Below, piece after piece: positions 1 through 5,745 of a stretch of 5,745 nt of DNA. The DNA lies in NCBI GenBank assembly GCA_025357895.1, contig JANYLL010000419.1, positions 1-5,745 of the forward strand, written 5' to 3'. The DNA is from Ignavibacteriota bacterium. Lineage in GTDB: Bacteria > Bacteroidota > Ignavibacteria > Palsa-1295. Positions within the stretch are counted from its first letter, which is position 1, and every line of letters starts with the position of its first letter. The translations under genes and the position numbers were made by a program. Under the pieces are notes generated by a model. The model had not been told where the DNA came from. It searched no databases and saw only the letters and a list, made by a program, of their open reading frames with translations.

Positions 1-1
1 A

Positions 2-754
2 GCACAGCTTATTGCAGGAGGTTTAAAAACAAAAATATATGTCGTCAATCTCGGAGGCTTCGATTCACATGACCATCAACGCGACGGACAGGATCCCCTG
101 CTCTTAAAACTTTCTACTGCTATATCGGCATTTCAAAATGAATTAAAATTGAATGCGTTGGAAGATCGAGTTATCGGAATGACATTCTCCGAATTCGGCC
201 GCAGAATAAAATCCAACGACAGTCTCGGCACCGATCATGGTGCAGCTGCGCCCTTATTTGTTTTCGGAACAAAAGTTATTCCCGGAATTCTTGGAGATAA
301 TCCCGTGATTCCGGCGAATGTAACCGGTAATGATAACATTGCTATGCAATTCGATTTCCGACAGATCTATGCTTCAGTGCTTAAAGAGTGGTTCATCACA
401 GGGGAGGCTGAGATCGCTAAGACCTTGCTCAAATCCTATTCAACTCTTCCGATCATTGAACAGCAATCTGGGGTCGAAACAAACGCGCCAAAAATTACAA
501 CTGAATTACTGCAAAATTATCCGAATCCCTCGAATGGCTCAACAAATGTCATGATTCGCACTGCCGCTGGTAATGTGACGCTGAGGGTCTTCGATACAAA
601 TGGTAATATTGTCAGAACACTTCTCGATGGTCCCGTCTCCGCCGGTGAACAAACGCTGCAATGCGATACGCGCGGCTTAGCAAGCGGAACATATATCTAC
701 CGCTTGGAATTTAATGGGACATCTTTAACAAAAGAAATGGTCGTAATACGATGA
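2..754 (+). CDS. DUF1501 family secreted protein with T9SS C-terminal sorting domain (5' truncated)
   Basis: The reading frame is open from base 2 to a TGA at 752-754, so the gene starts before the window and about 250 residues remain. The TTG at 149 is only an internal codon. Visible family motifs are GGFDSH (residues 18-23 of the fragment), MTFSEFGRR (about 60-68), GTDHG (76-80) and VIPGILGDNP. These are the hallmark blocks of DUF1501, a family with an alkaline phosphatase/sulfatase-like fold in which the D/H residues are probable metal ligands; substrate and activity are unknown. After a short linker, the last 80 or so residues (bases about 503-754) start with LLQNYPNPSNGST and end in KEMVVIR, a classic T9SS type A sorting domain that is removed on export across the outer membrane. 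The protein is therefore probably secreted or surface-attached. DUF1501 genes often follow a DUF1800 gene; that side is outside the window. Confidence 0.9.
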   Translation, partial: AQLIAGGLKTKIYVVNLGGFDSHDHQRDGQDPLLLKLSTAISAFQNELKLNALEDRVIGMTFSEFGRRIKSNDSLGTDHGAAAPLFVFGTKVIPGILGDNPVIPANVTGNDNIAMQFDFRQIYASVLKEWFITGEAEIAKTLLKSYSTLPIIEQQSGVETNAPKITTELLQNYPNPSNGSTNVMIRTAAGNVTLRVFDTNGNIVRTLLDGPVSAGEQTLQCDTRGLASGTYIYRLEFNGTSLTKEMVVIR

Positions 755-794
755 GAGGGGAAATGTGATATTATCCATTTCAACATTTTTAGAT

Positions 795-836
795 TGCCAC
801 GAAATGCCATCGCATTTCTCGGGAGTGACATTTTTT
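795..836 (+). terminator. REP-like hairpin with T-run, possible terminator in the convergent gap
   Basis: GAAATGC (801-807) pairs perfectly with GCATTTC (812-818) over a CATC loop. An outer stem TGCCAC (795-800) with GTGACA (825-830) pairs at five of six positions, with the unpaired bases TCGGGA on the 3' side. Six T residues follow (831-836). It sits between two converging genes, 40 nt after the stop of the plus-strand gene, where an intrinsic terminator for that gene is expected. The outer bases (AGATTGCCACG...GGGAGTGACA) also resemble short dispersed palindromes common in environmental bacterial genomes, so it may be a REP-like repeat doing terminator work. The minus strand has no T-run after the stem, so termination of the minus operon here is less clear. 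The remainder of the 131-nt gap shows nothing recognisable. Confidence 0.5.
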
Positions 837-885
837 CATCTACTTAATCCAATCATCCCCCAAATCCAGGTTCAGACAATTCGGG

Positions 886-3855
886 TCAGAAATATGTCGT
901 AATCCTGAAATACCAATCTGGCAGAGGATGATATTTGAACTCATAACCTACTCCGCCACCCACAGTAAATATTCCTTCGATGCCGCTGCGAAGTTCTAAG
1001 CCCCCGCTTTGCAGCCAATGTGTTTGTCCGATAGACTTCGTTTCAACTGCCGGATAGTTCGACGGAGTTTTATTATACCACACACTTCCGATATCAAAAA
1101 AGGCTACAAGCGAAGGACTGAATGAGCCTATGATAGGAACCAGGTTGCTAAAGAAAAAATCCGGAATGATAAACTCAGCCGACCCCAGCATCAATCGATC
1201 TCCGTAATACGGTCTGCGAATTCCACGAAGGCGGTAACTATATTCTAATGATAGCGGATTGAATCCGTTCTCAAATACTTCATCGGATCTAAACCCGACA
1301 TATTCCTGCGGAATCTGATCGCCGAATTGAGCAATTACCGCACCGCGTATTCCGATAAGCACAGTCCTGTCACCATCAAAAGGAAATTTGTAACTGAAGT
1401 TTAGTTTTGCGCGAGTATACGTCAGATCACCGGAAAGATTCTTATCGGCATGCAGCAGTTCGCCGCGGACTATCAGATCACGCGAAAGGAGAATGTATTG
1501 CAGAGCAAGATCCATTCCTTTATAGTTGATCGGTGTTTGTTCAAACTTCAGATTATCAAAATCATGAATATTTACAGGTTCAAGTTTTCTATACCCTGCA
1601 GTTATTGCAAGCGAATGCGAAGTAGTGATAGAATTCGGAGTGGCAAATACCTGCGATATGGTAAACGCCCCACCCTGATCACGTTGATAGAGAGGCTTCC
1701 CTTCTAAAATTCGTACAAAGCTATACATGTGTGTTCCGGTCAGAGTGATATTCTGATAGAGTTGTCTGTTCGTATAGCTTAAGAATCCGCCAACTTCGTT
1801 GCTCTGATCGCCGTAATCAAGAAATGCATTCACGATATGTTTTTGCATCGGATCGAAAGCAGTTCCGATAACTCCATACCGTAATCCGATCTGGCCGTCC
1901 TTCCCCTTATCGCTCGATAGTACCGGCAGCACAATTACCGGACGAATATGCGTAAGAGAATTATACGCCCCAAGATCATATATCACTACTGGCGGAATTG
2001 AATCGTATGTTCGGGTAATTAATGGAAAATGGATCGTCCGCCAATCGGAATATTTATTTTTTAACTGCGGCAGTGGTGCGCTTTTCACTTCGCGATTAGA
2101 CGCCATCCAATAAAGCCCGACGGAATTTCGTTCATCGAAGGAAGTTACTAAGATCGAATCCTTCGCACCAGACCAATCCCAGGGATATATTGCACCTGCG
2201 ATGTCAGTAGCTTGTAGAGCTTGCGTATTACTCCAATTTGTCGTATTAATCTTATAGATATTCGGGATTCCATTTTTGTGAGAAAGAAAAATTATTTCTT
2301 TCCCATCGGGAGAAAATATGCTTGCTCTATCATTAATAGAATCATTGGTAATTAATGCACTTTGTTTTGTTGCAATATCAATCACAGCAATATCACGCAT
2401 GCCGTTTGCGCGAAAGATCGAATAGGTAATTTGTTTTCCATCAGCAGACCAGCGCGGCGCATAGACTTGCGTATTCGCGTCGTTGTAATTTGTTAATTGC
2501 TCGGGATGCGAACCGTCAGAATTTAAAATATAAAGATCAGAATGATTTTGTTCAGTACGCACCGCAACGATACGATTACCTTGTAAGGCTACATCCGGTT
2601 CCTCGTAACGACCGTCATTCGTTAAACGAGTAAACTCACTTGTTGCAATATCGACGCGATAAAGATCATGGATCAAATTTCCATTTGCTCCGATGCGATA
2701 CTTCGAAACGCAAAGCGCATCCTTCCCCGGATACCACGAAACAACAGGTTCTATTCCGGCGTCATCGCTTACGAGCGTTGGCTCGCCGCTCGTATCATTT
2801 TTCAGAATATAAAGCCTCGCAGGACTCTTCTTTGTGTGGTTACCAATAAGAGCTATTCGTTTACCACCCGGTTCAAGACGTGCGGCAAGTGTAACGGCTA
2901 ATCCTGATGGTATCTTACGGGCGAATTCATTTGCTTCTTCTTTCTGTCCGTAGTTCGAATTGAAATAGACATTCAAAGTTTTTTTCCAATCGTCGATCAG
3001 GGTAAATATATCTTTCTTTGTAGCCGATTCTATAGCTTCGAAAAATTCATAAAATATCCAATTCCGGTATTTCAGAATTTTTACGAGCGCGGAATCGCCA
3101 TACGTTGCAGCGATGTAGCGCACAAGCGATTGCCCGCCTTCATACATCATCCCGCCTGATAAATAGTCATCGGTCATACCAAGATCAAGATGGCCTGTTA
3201 CCGTAGCAACGCGAAGAAGTGCATCGAGATCGCTTGTCCAACCGTCAGGCTCCATATATCGCGCCAGGCCTTCATTGAACCATCGGGGAATATCGCTTCC
3301 TGAAGTAAAAAACGAAAAAATATCTTTCGTAGCATGTGCTATAACAATATGCGTGAACTCATGCGTGATAACCGAGCGAAGCCATTTTGATGTACCGCTT
3401 GAGCGAAAACCGTACGGAAGATCATCGAGAATCCCGCGCATCCAGATAAAAATATAGTCGTCTTCGAAAGCAAATGCATTCTTGATCTCATCGTAATCAG
3501 AGAGATAGATCCTGACTTTGCCCTTCAGCGGAGTTTGAAGATTTGTCGTAACAACATGATACACTTCTTCGGCAACAGGAGCAGCTTTTAATGCAACGCT
3601 ATCCAAACCGTCATGGTAGACGATCGTAAAATGCTCTGTAGATAGTTCTTGCCAATGCAATTCAGGATGATTACCGCCGGTAGCATTGAGGAGTTGAGCG
3701 TGCAGAAGAGATCCACTGAGTAAAAAAAATATGAAGATAAAAGTGAGCAAAGAAAGGGGCGACGTACTACAGTGGGACTGACTCTTAGTCCGCCCGTCTT
3801 TCTTCTGGCGGACTAAGAGTCCGCCCCATTGGATAATTGCTTTGAATCTATTCAA
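886..3855 (-). CDS. Outer-membrane fusion protein: gluzincin-like metallopeptidase, TolB/PD40 beta-propeller, Omp85-like barrel
   Basis: 989 residues. A hydrophobic segment (about 34-51) ending LLHA|Q gives a signal peptide cleaved near residue 53. A peptidase MA-like domain follows (about 65-300), with the zinc site HEFTH at 165-169 and a probable third ligand E195 in WFNEGLARY; all key residues are present, so it may be active. Residues about 320-590 are TolB/WD40-like (PD40) repeats with typical PRWSADGKQITY and SIFSPDGKEIIFLS strands. Residues about 640-989 are rich in amphipathic strands. They carry an LRGI motif (876-879) like the VRGF/Y lid-loop motif of Omp85 proteins, and end in WYFRITTYF, with a terminal Phe and alternating hydrophobics as in BAM-recognised barrels. 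Location: outer membrane, with the other domains probably periplasmic. Substrate unknown. The start is a TTG, 1 nt after the upstream stop; an in-frame stop at 3865-3867 excludes a longer form, and there is no in-frame ATG before the signal peptide. A later TTG at 3750 would give a signal peptide without basic residues. The first ~30 codons run through a palindromic repeat. Confidence 0.85.
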   Translation of the reverse strand: MNRFKAIIQWGGLLVRQKKDGRTKSQSHCSTSPLSLLTFIFIFFLLSGSLLHAQLLNATGGNHPELHWQELSTEHFTIVYHDGLDSVALKAAPVAEEVYHVVTTNLQTPLKGKVRIYLSDYDEIKNAFAFEDDYIFIWMRGILDDLPYGFRSSGTSKWLRSVITHEFTHIVIAHATKDIFSFFTSGSDIPRWFNEGLARYMEPDGWTSDLDALLRVATVTGHLDLGMTDDYLSGGMMYEGGQSLVRYIAATYGDSALVKILKYRNWIFYEFFEAIESATKKDIFTLIDDWKKTLNVYFNSNYGQKEEANEFARKIPSGLAVTLAARLEPGGKRIALIGNHTKKSPARLYILKNDTSGEPTLVSDDAGIEPVVSWYPGKDALCVSKYRIGANGNLIHDLYRVDIATSEFTRLTNDGRYEEPDVALQGNRIVAVRTEQNHSDLYILNSDGSHPEQLTNYNDANTQVYAPRWSADGKQITYSIFRANGMRDIAVIDIATKQSALITNDSINDRASIFSPDGKEIIFLSHKNGIPNIYKINTTNWSNTQALQATDIAGAIYPWDWSGAKDSILVTSFDERNSVGLYWMASNREVKSAPLPQLKNKYSDWRTIHFPLITRTYDSIPPVVIYDLGAYNSLTHIRPVIVLPVLSSDKGKDGQIGLRYGVIGTAFDPMQKHIVNAFLDYGDQSNEVGGFLSYTNRQLYQNITLTGTHMYSFVRILEGKPLYQRDQGGAFTISQVFATPNSITTSHSLAITAGYRKLEPVNIHDFDNLKFEQTPINYKGMDLALQYILLSRDLIVRGELLHADKNLSGDLTYTRAKLNFSYKFPFDGDRTVLIGIRGAVIAQFGDQIPQEYVGFRSDEVFENGFNPLSLEYSYRLRGIRRPYYGDRLMLGSAEFIIPDFFFSNLVPIIGSFSPSLVAFFDIGSVWYNKTPSNYPAVETKSIGQTHWLQSGGLELRSGIEGIFTVGGGVGYEFKYHPLPDWYFRITTYF
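3771..3830. repeat. GC-rich double palindrome inside the 5' end of the fusion-protein gene
   Basis: GACTCTTAGTCCGCC (3780-3794) and its exact reverse complement (3807-3821) flank a 12-nt pyrimidine-rich loop. With mismatches, the pairing extends out to about 3771 and 3830. Each arm is also part of its own small palindrome. At 3807-3825, GGCGGACT-AAG-AGTCCGCC is a perfect 8-bp stem with a 3-nt loop. At 3772-3794 there is an imperfect version of the same design (two mismatches). The element can thus fold as one long hairpin or as two side-by-side hairpins. Its composition differs sharply from the AT-rich flanks, which points to an inserted dispersed repeat (REP/MITE-like). It is read in frame as residues about 9-29 of the outer-membrane protein. 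No T-run follows on either strand, so I do not call it a terminator. Whether further copies exist cannot be seen from this window. Confidence 0.75.
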
Positions 3856-3856
3856 T

Positions 3857-5533
3857 TTATTTCTTCAACTCCATTTTTTTTGTCTGCTTTTCTTTTCCGC
3901 ATTGCAGTCTGCAATAAAACTCTCCGCCTTCTTTAATGCTCGTGAGATCGAGCTTTACTTCATAGACTCCTGCATCGCGCTGTCCTTCGATAAACGATTC
4001 TGCCACCGTGCCCATCATATCATAAACTCCGAGCAGCACAAAACTCGATCTCGGAATCGAAAATTTAACTGTTGCAATACGTGACCCGGGATCAAGTTCG
4101 CAGGAAGTAAAAGTAAAATCAAGAGCGGGGATCTCTGCAAGTTTTTTTTCTTTCGCAAACTGACGGGGAGAAAGTTTTGCTATGAAAACATCCTGCGTAT
4201 TTTCCAAAGCCTTGAGATGTGCTTTTCCGAAATCGGCTGTATCGGTAAAATTTCCTGTCATTACAACATTCCCTGCTTTATCGATGCCAAGTGATTTGCC
4301 AAGTATCATTCCGTGACGTCCGACTTGCTTCCCCCACTCAGCCTCACCGGAAGTATTGTATTTCACTAAAAAAATATTTTCCGTGCCTGATCCGCTTAGC
4401 GTGATCTTACCAAACGAAGCAGTATCACGAAACGTCCCGAATACGTAGGGATTGCCTTCGGCATCAACTGCTGCTGCATAAGGATTTTTTGTGCCGAACC
4501 CTGCGCTCGTTCTGAGCCAGATAACATCTCCGGATGGATTATATTTTGCAAGGAACATATCCGGAAATCCGAGATTTTTACTGATTCCGGTTATCGTATC
4601 GAAAACTGCTGAAGAGGTCAGTGTCCCTGTCACATAGCAATTACCTTTTTTATCCAAGGCTATGCCTTTGCCGATCACTGCTGAGCCGTCATTTCCTGCC
4701 GTTTTTATCCAGACCATCTTTCCATCGGAATCGTATTTCGTAACAAATAATGCATACGTACCATGATTAGTAAATTTTTTTGAATCGAACTCCGCCTCGC
4801 TTTGATAAAATCCTGTTAGATACGACATCCCTGCCGGATCCGTTGCGATCGAAAGACCTTCGTTCTGTGTCTGATAACTTGAACCGCCCAACGTTTTTGC
4901 CCATTGTAAATTTCCTTTCGAATCGTATTTCGCCAGGAACATATCGTAGGTAGAAATGCGCTTGCCGATGATCATTACTTCAGGAGTGAAGTGCAATGTA
5001 TCTTTGAAGTAGCCTGCAACATAACAATTTCCTTTCTTATCGAGGGAAAGCGTCATGGCATGATCTTCATAATAACCTCCGGCGCTTTTCGCCCAAAGCA
5101 CATCGCCCTTCGGATTATATTTTGCTATGAAAAGATCATGCATTCCTTTAGCAGTCAATGTATCTTTTCCGAAAATGATCTTCAGTGCAAACGAGCCTCC
5201 TACATAGCAATTGCCGTCTCTATCCAAAGCAAGAGTATTCCCGAAATCATCCGCTTTGCCGCCGGCGCTTCGTGCCCAGAGCACATTCCCCTGAGGATCA
5301 TACTTCACTATATAGATATCCCGTCCATCGGCGCTAAGCGCCGCATCGCCGAATGTGCATTTGCCGAAGAACGTACCCGTTACATAACTGTTGCCATGCT
5401 CATCGGAAGCAACCGCTTCGCCCGTCGATATAACGCTTGTACCGCTTTTATGCGCCCATTCAAATGTCTGAGCAGATAATACAGAACAGGATATAAATAT
5501 CAATGCAAAACTTAAAGAAAATATTTGTTTCAT
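3857..5533 (-). CDS. Secreted seven-bladed SBBP-repeat beta-propeller protein with T9SS-type C-terminal domain
   Basis: 558 residues with an ATG start. An N-terminal signal peptide (residues 1-21) ends VLSA|Q. Residues about 23-456 form degenerate repeats of 60-67 residues. Each contains a GNxYVTG strand (near 47, 107, 168, 235, 297, 360, 421), a DxFxAKYxxxG strand (K77, 138, 202, 266, 330, 391, 453) and a WAKxxGG strand (W26, then W86 through W400). This matches the SBBP (beta-propeller repeat) family. Residues about 480-558 (TVKFSIP, LLGVYDMMG, GVYEVKLD, EGGEFYCRL, KKMELKK) look like a T9SS sorting domain lacking the usual YPNP entry motif. The protein is thus predicted to be secreted or cell-surface bound, probably for binding rather than catalysis; its ligand is unknown. 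Cys16 could suggest a lipoprotein, but the lipobox is poor. There is no Shine-Dalgarno sequence before the ATG. It is the first gene of the minus-strand pair; the next frame begins 1 nt after its stop. Confidence 0.87.
   Translation of the reverse strand: MKQIFSLSFALIFISCSVLSAQTFEWAHKSGTSVISTGEAVASDEHGNSYVTGTFFGKCTFGDAALSADGRDIYIVKYDPQGNVLWARSAGGKADDFGNTLALDRDGNCYVGGSFALKIIFGKDTLTAKGMHDLFIAKYNPKGDVLWAKSAGGYYEDHAMTLSLDKKGNCYVAGYFKDTLHFTPEVMIIGKRISTYDMFLAKYDSKGNLQWAKTLGGSSYQTQNEGLSIATDPAGMSYLTGFYQSEAEFDSKKFTNHGTYALFVTKYDSDGKMVWIKTAGNDGSAVIGKGIALDKKGNCYVTGTLTSSAVFDTITGISKNLGFPDMFLAKYNPSGDVIWLRTSAGFGTKNPYAAAVDAEGNPYVFGTFRDTASFGKITLSGSGTENIFLVKYNTSGEAEWGKQVGRHGMILGKSLGIDKAGNVVMTGNFTDTADFGKAHLKALENTQDVFIAKLSPRQFAKEKKLAEIPALDFTFTSCELDPGSRIATVKFSIPRSSFVLLGVYDMMGTVAESFIEGQRDAGVYEVKLDLTSIKEGGEFYCRLQCGKEKQTKKMELKK
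4166..5467 (-). repeat. Seven tandem propeller-blade repeats within the SBBP gene
   Basis: This is the coding stretch of the seven degenerate SBBP blades (residues 23-456). Seven GNxY-type strands and seven AKY-type strands can be counted, but the seventh AKY strand (AKLSPRQ, residue 452) is not followed by its own W-x-K strand. Instead, an extra W-x-K strand (FEWAHKSG, residues 24-31) stands at the N-terminus before the first GNxY strand. The arithmetic fits a closed seven-bladed ring in which the first strand completes the last blade (velcro closure). The blades have diverged in DNA sequence, so this is an old duplication. Confidence 0.75.
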
Positions 5534-5615
5534 TATGGGTGAATAATTTCATGCAAAAATACGGGTTTCTGATCAACGAGAGGTGGTTTTGGTAAAAGAA
5601 AAAAATTTTAGGTCA

Positions 5616-5623
5616 CAAATTTA
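5616..5623 (-). promoter_or_regulatory. Bacteroidetes-type -7 element for the SBBP/outer-membrane gene pair
   Basis: Read on the minus strand this is TAAATTTG, an exact match to the TAnnTTTG -7 consensus known from Bacteroidetes primary-sigma promoters. It lies about 83 nt upstream of the SBBP start codon and would give a leader of roughly 75 nt. A convincing -33 TTG/TTTG at the usual spacing is not present; the nearest TTTTG on this strand is only 12 nt upstream, which is short. Confidence rests on the -7 match, the position, and the mirrored second copy. Confidence 0.5.
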
Positions 5624-5657
5624 TCACTGGCGTAACAAAATGGTAATCCGTGGGTTA

Positions 5658-5665
5658 TATATTTG
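5658..5665 (+). promoter_or_regulatory. Mirrored Bacteroidetes-type -7 element pointing out of the window
   Basis: TATATTTG on the plus strand again matches TAnnTTTG exactly. It sits symmetrically to the minus-strand copy about the centre of the inverted repeat and differs only at one of the two free positions. The downstream sequence is the same leader as that of the SBBP gene. If functional, it drives a divergent gene whose start would lie just beyond base 5745. No good -33 element is visible. Confidence 0.4.
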
Positions 5666-5745
5666 TGACCTAAAATTTTTTCTTTTCCCAAAACCACCTC
5701 TCGTTGATCAGAAACCCGTATTTTTGCATGAAATTATTCACCCAT

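Larger units (their letters stand above)
5535..5745. repeat. Long imperfect inverted repeat (86/85-bp arms, 40-bp core) at the window end
   Basis: Bases 5535-5620 are the reverse complement of 5661-5745. There is one substitution (5593 against 5687) and one length difference in an A/T run (seven A at 5599-5605 against six T at 5676-5681). The outer 58 bp are identical. The core 5621-5660 is not self-complementary. The left arm stops 1 nt before the ATG of the SBBP gene, and the right arm runs to the last base of the window, so its true outer limit is unknown. No transposase or other gene lies between the arms. Possible explanations are duplicated leaders of two divergent genes, a long natural palindrome, or a fold-back artefact at a contig end. 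Confidence 0.92.

Noticed and set aside
149..754. Taking TTG at 149 as the start of a 201-residue gene
   Set aside because: The same frame is open to base 2 and encodes the conserved DUF1501 motif GGFDSH upstream of 149, so the gene is simply cut by the window edge.
3771..3830. Intrinsic terminator between the two minus-strand genes
   Set aside because: The stem is strong, but neither strand has a T-run after it, and it lies inside the downstream reading frame.
3842..4084. 80-residue plus-strand open frame
   Set aside because: It is antisense to the SBBP C-terminal domain, with no recognisable domain.
4991..5479. 162-residue open frame on the plus strand
   Set aside because: It lies antisense to the SBBP repeats, and its translation shows no recognisable domain or signal peptide. 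It is a shadow of the repeat-bearing gene.
5484..5498. Lipoprotein signal around Cys16 of the SBBP protein
   Set aside because: The residues before the Cys (F-I-S) fit a lipobox poorly, and a good signal-peptidase I site (LSA|Q) follows immediately. A protein with a T9SS tail is also more likely to use that route.
5535..5745. Terminal inverted repeats of an insertion sequence
   Set aside because: Only 40 bp separate the arms, no transposase is present, and no flanking target duplication can be seen.

Overview
The window looks like a piece of a genome from the Bacteroidota/Chlorobiota (FCB) group. The evidence is two proteins ending in type IX secretion (T9SS, Por-secretion) C-terminal domains, no Shine-Dalgarno sequence in front of the one clear ATG start, two exact TAnnTTTG motifs of the Bacteroidetes -7 promoter type, and moderate-to-low GC. 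I cannot name a genus.

Layout. Bases 2-754 (+) are the 3' part of a DUF1501 protein (alkaline-phosphatase/sulfatase-like fold) with a T9SS sorting tail. Bases 755-885 are a convergent intergenic gap with a small REP-like hairpin followed by a T-run. Bases 886-3855 (-) encode a 989-residue envelope protein. It joins a zinc-metallopeptidase-like domain (HEFTH plus NEGLA), a TolB-type (PD40) beta-propeller and a C-terminal Omp85/surface-antigen barrel. Its first codons run through a GC-rich double palindrome that looks like a dispersed repeat. One base upstream on the same strand, 3857-5533 (-) encodes a secreted seven-bladed SBBP-repeat propeller with a T9SS-type tail. Bases 5534-5745 are non-coding and consist almost wholly of an 85/86-bp inverted repeat around a 40-bp core.

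How it fits together. The two minus-strand genes are nearly abutting and are probably one transcript, started from a TAnnTTTG promoter at the inner edge of the inverted repeat. Both products are exported: one is a T9SS cargo or surface propeller, the other an outer-membrane barrel carrying a peptidase and a propeller. The most unusual structure is the terminal inverted repeat. Each arm begins with its own outward-facing TAnnTTTG motif and then continues as a near-identical leader. This suggests either a divergent pair of genes with duplicated promoter-leader regions, the second starting just outside the window, or an assembly/amplification fold-back at a contig end. The sequence alone does not decide, but two differences between the arms and the non-symmetric core slightly favour a real structure.
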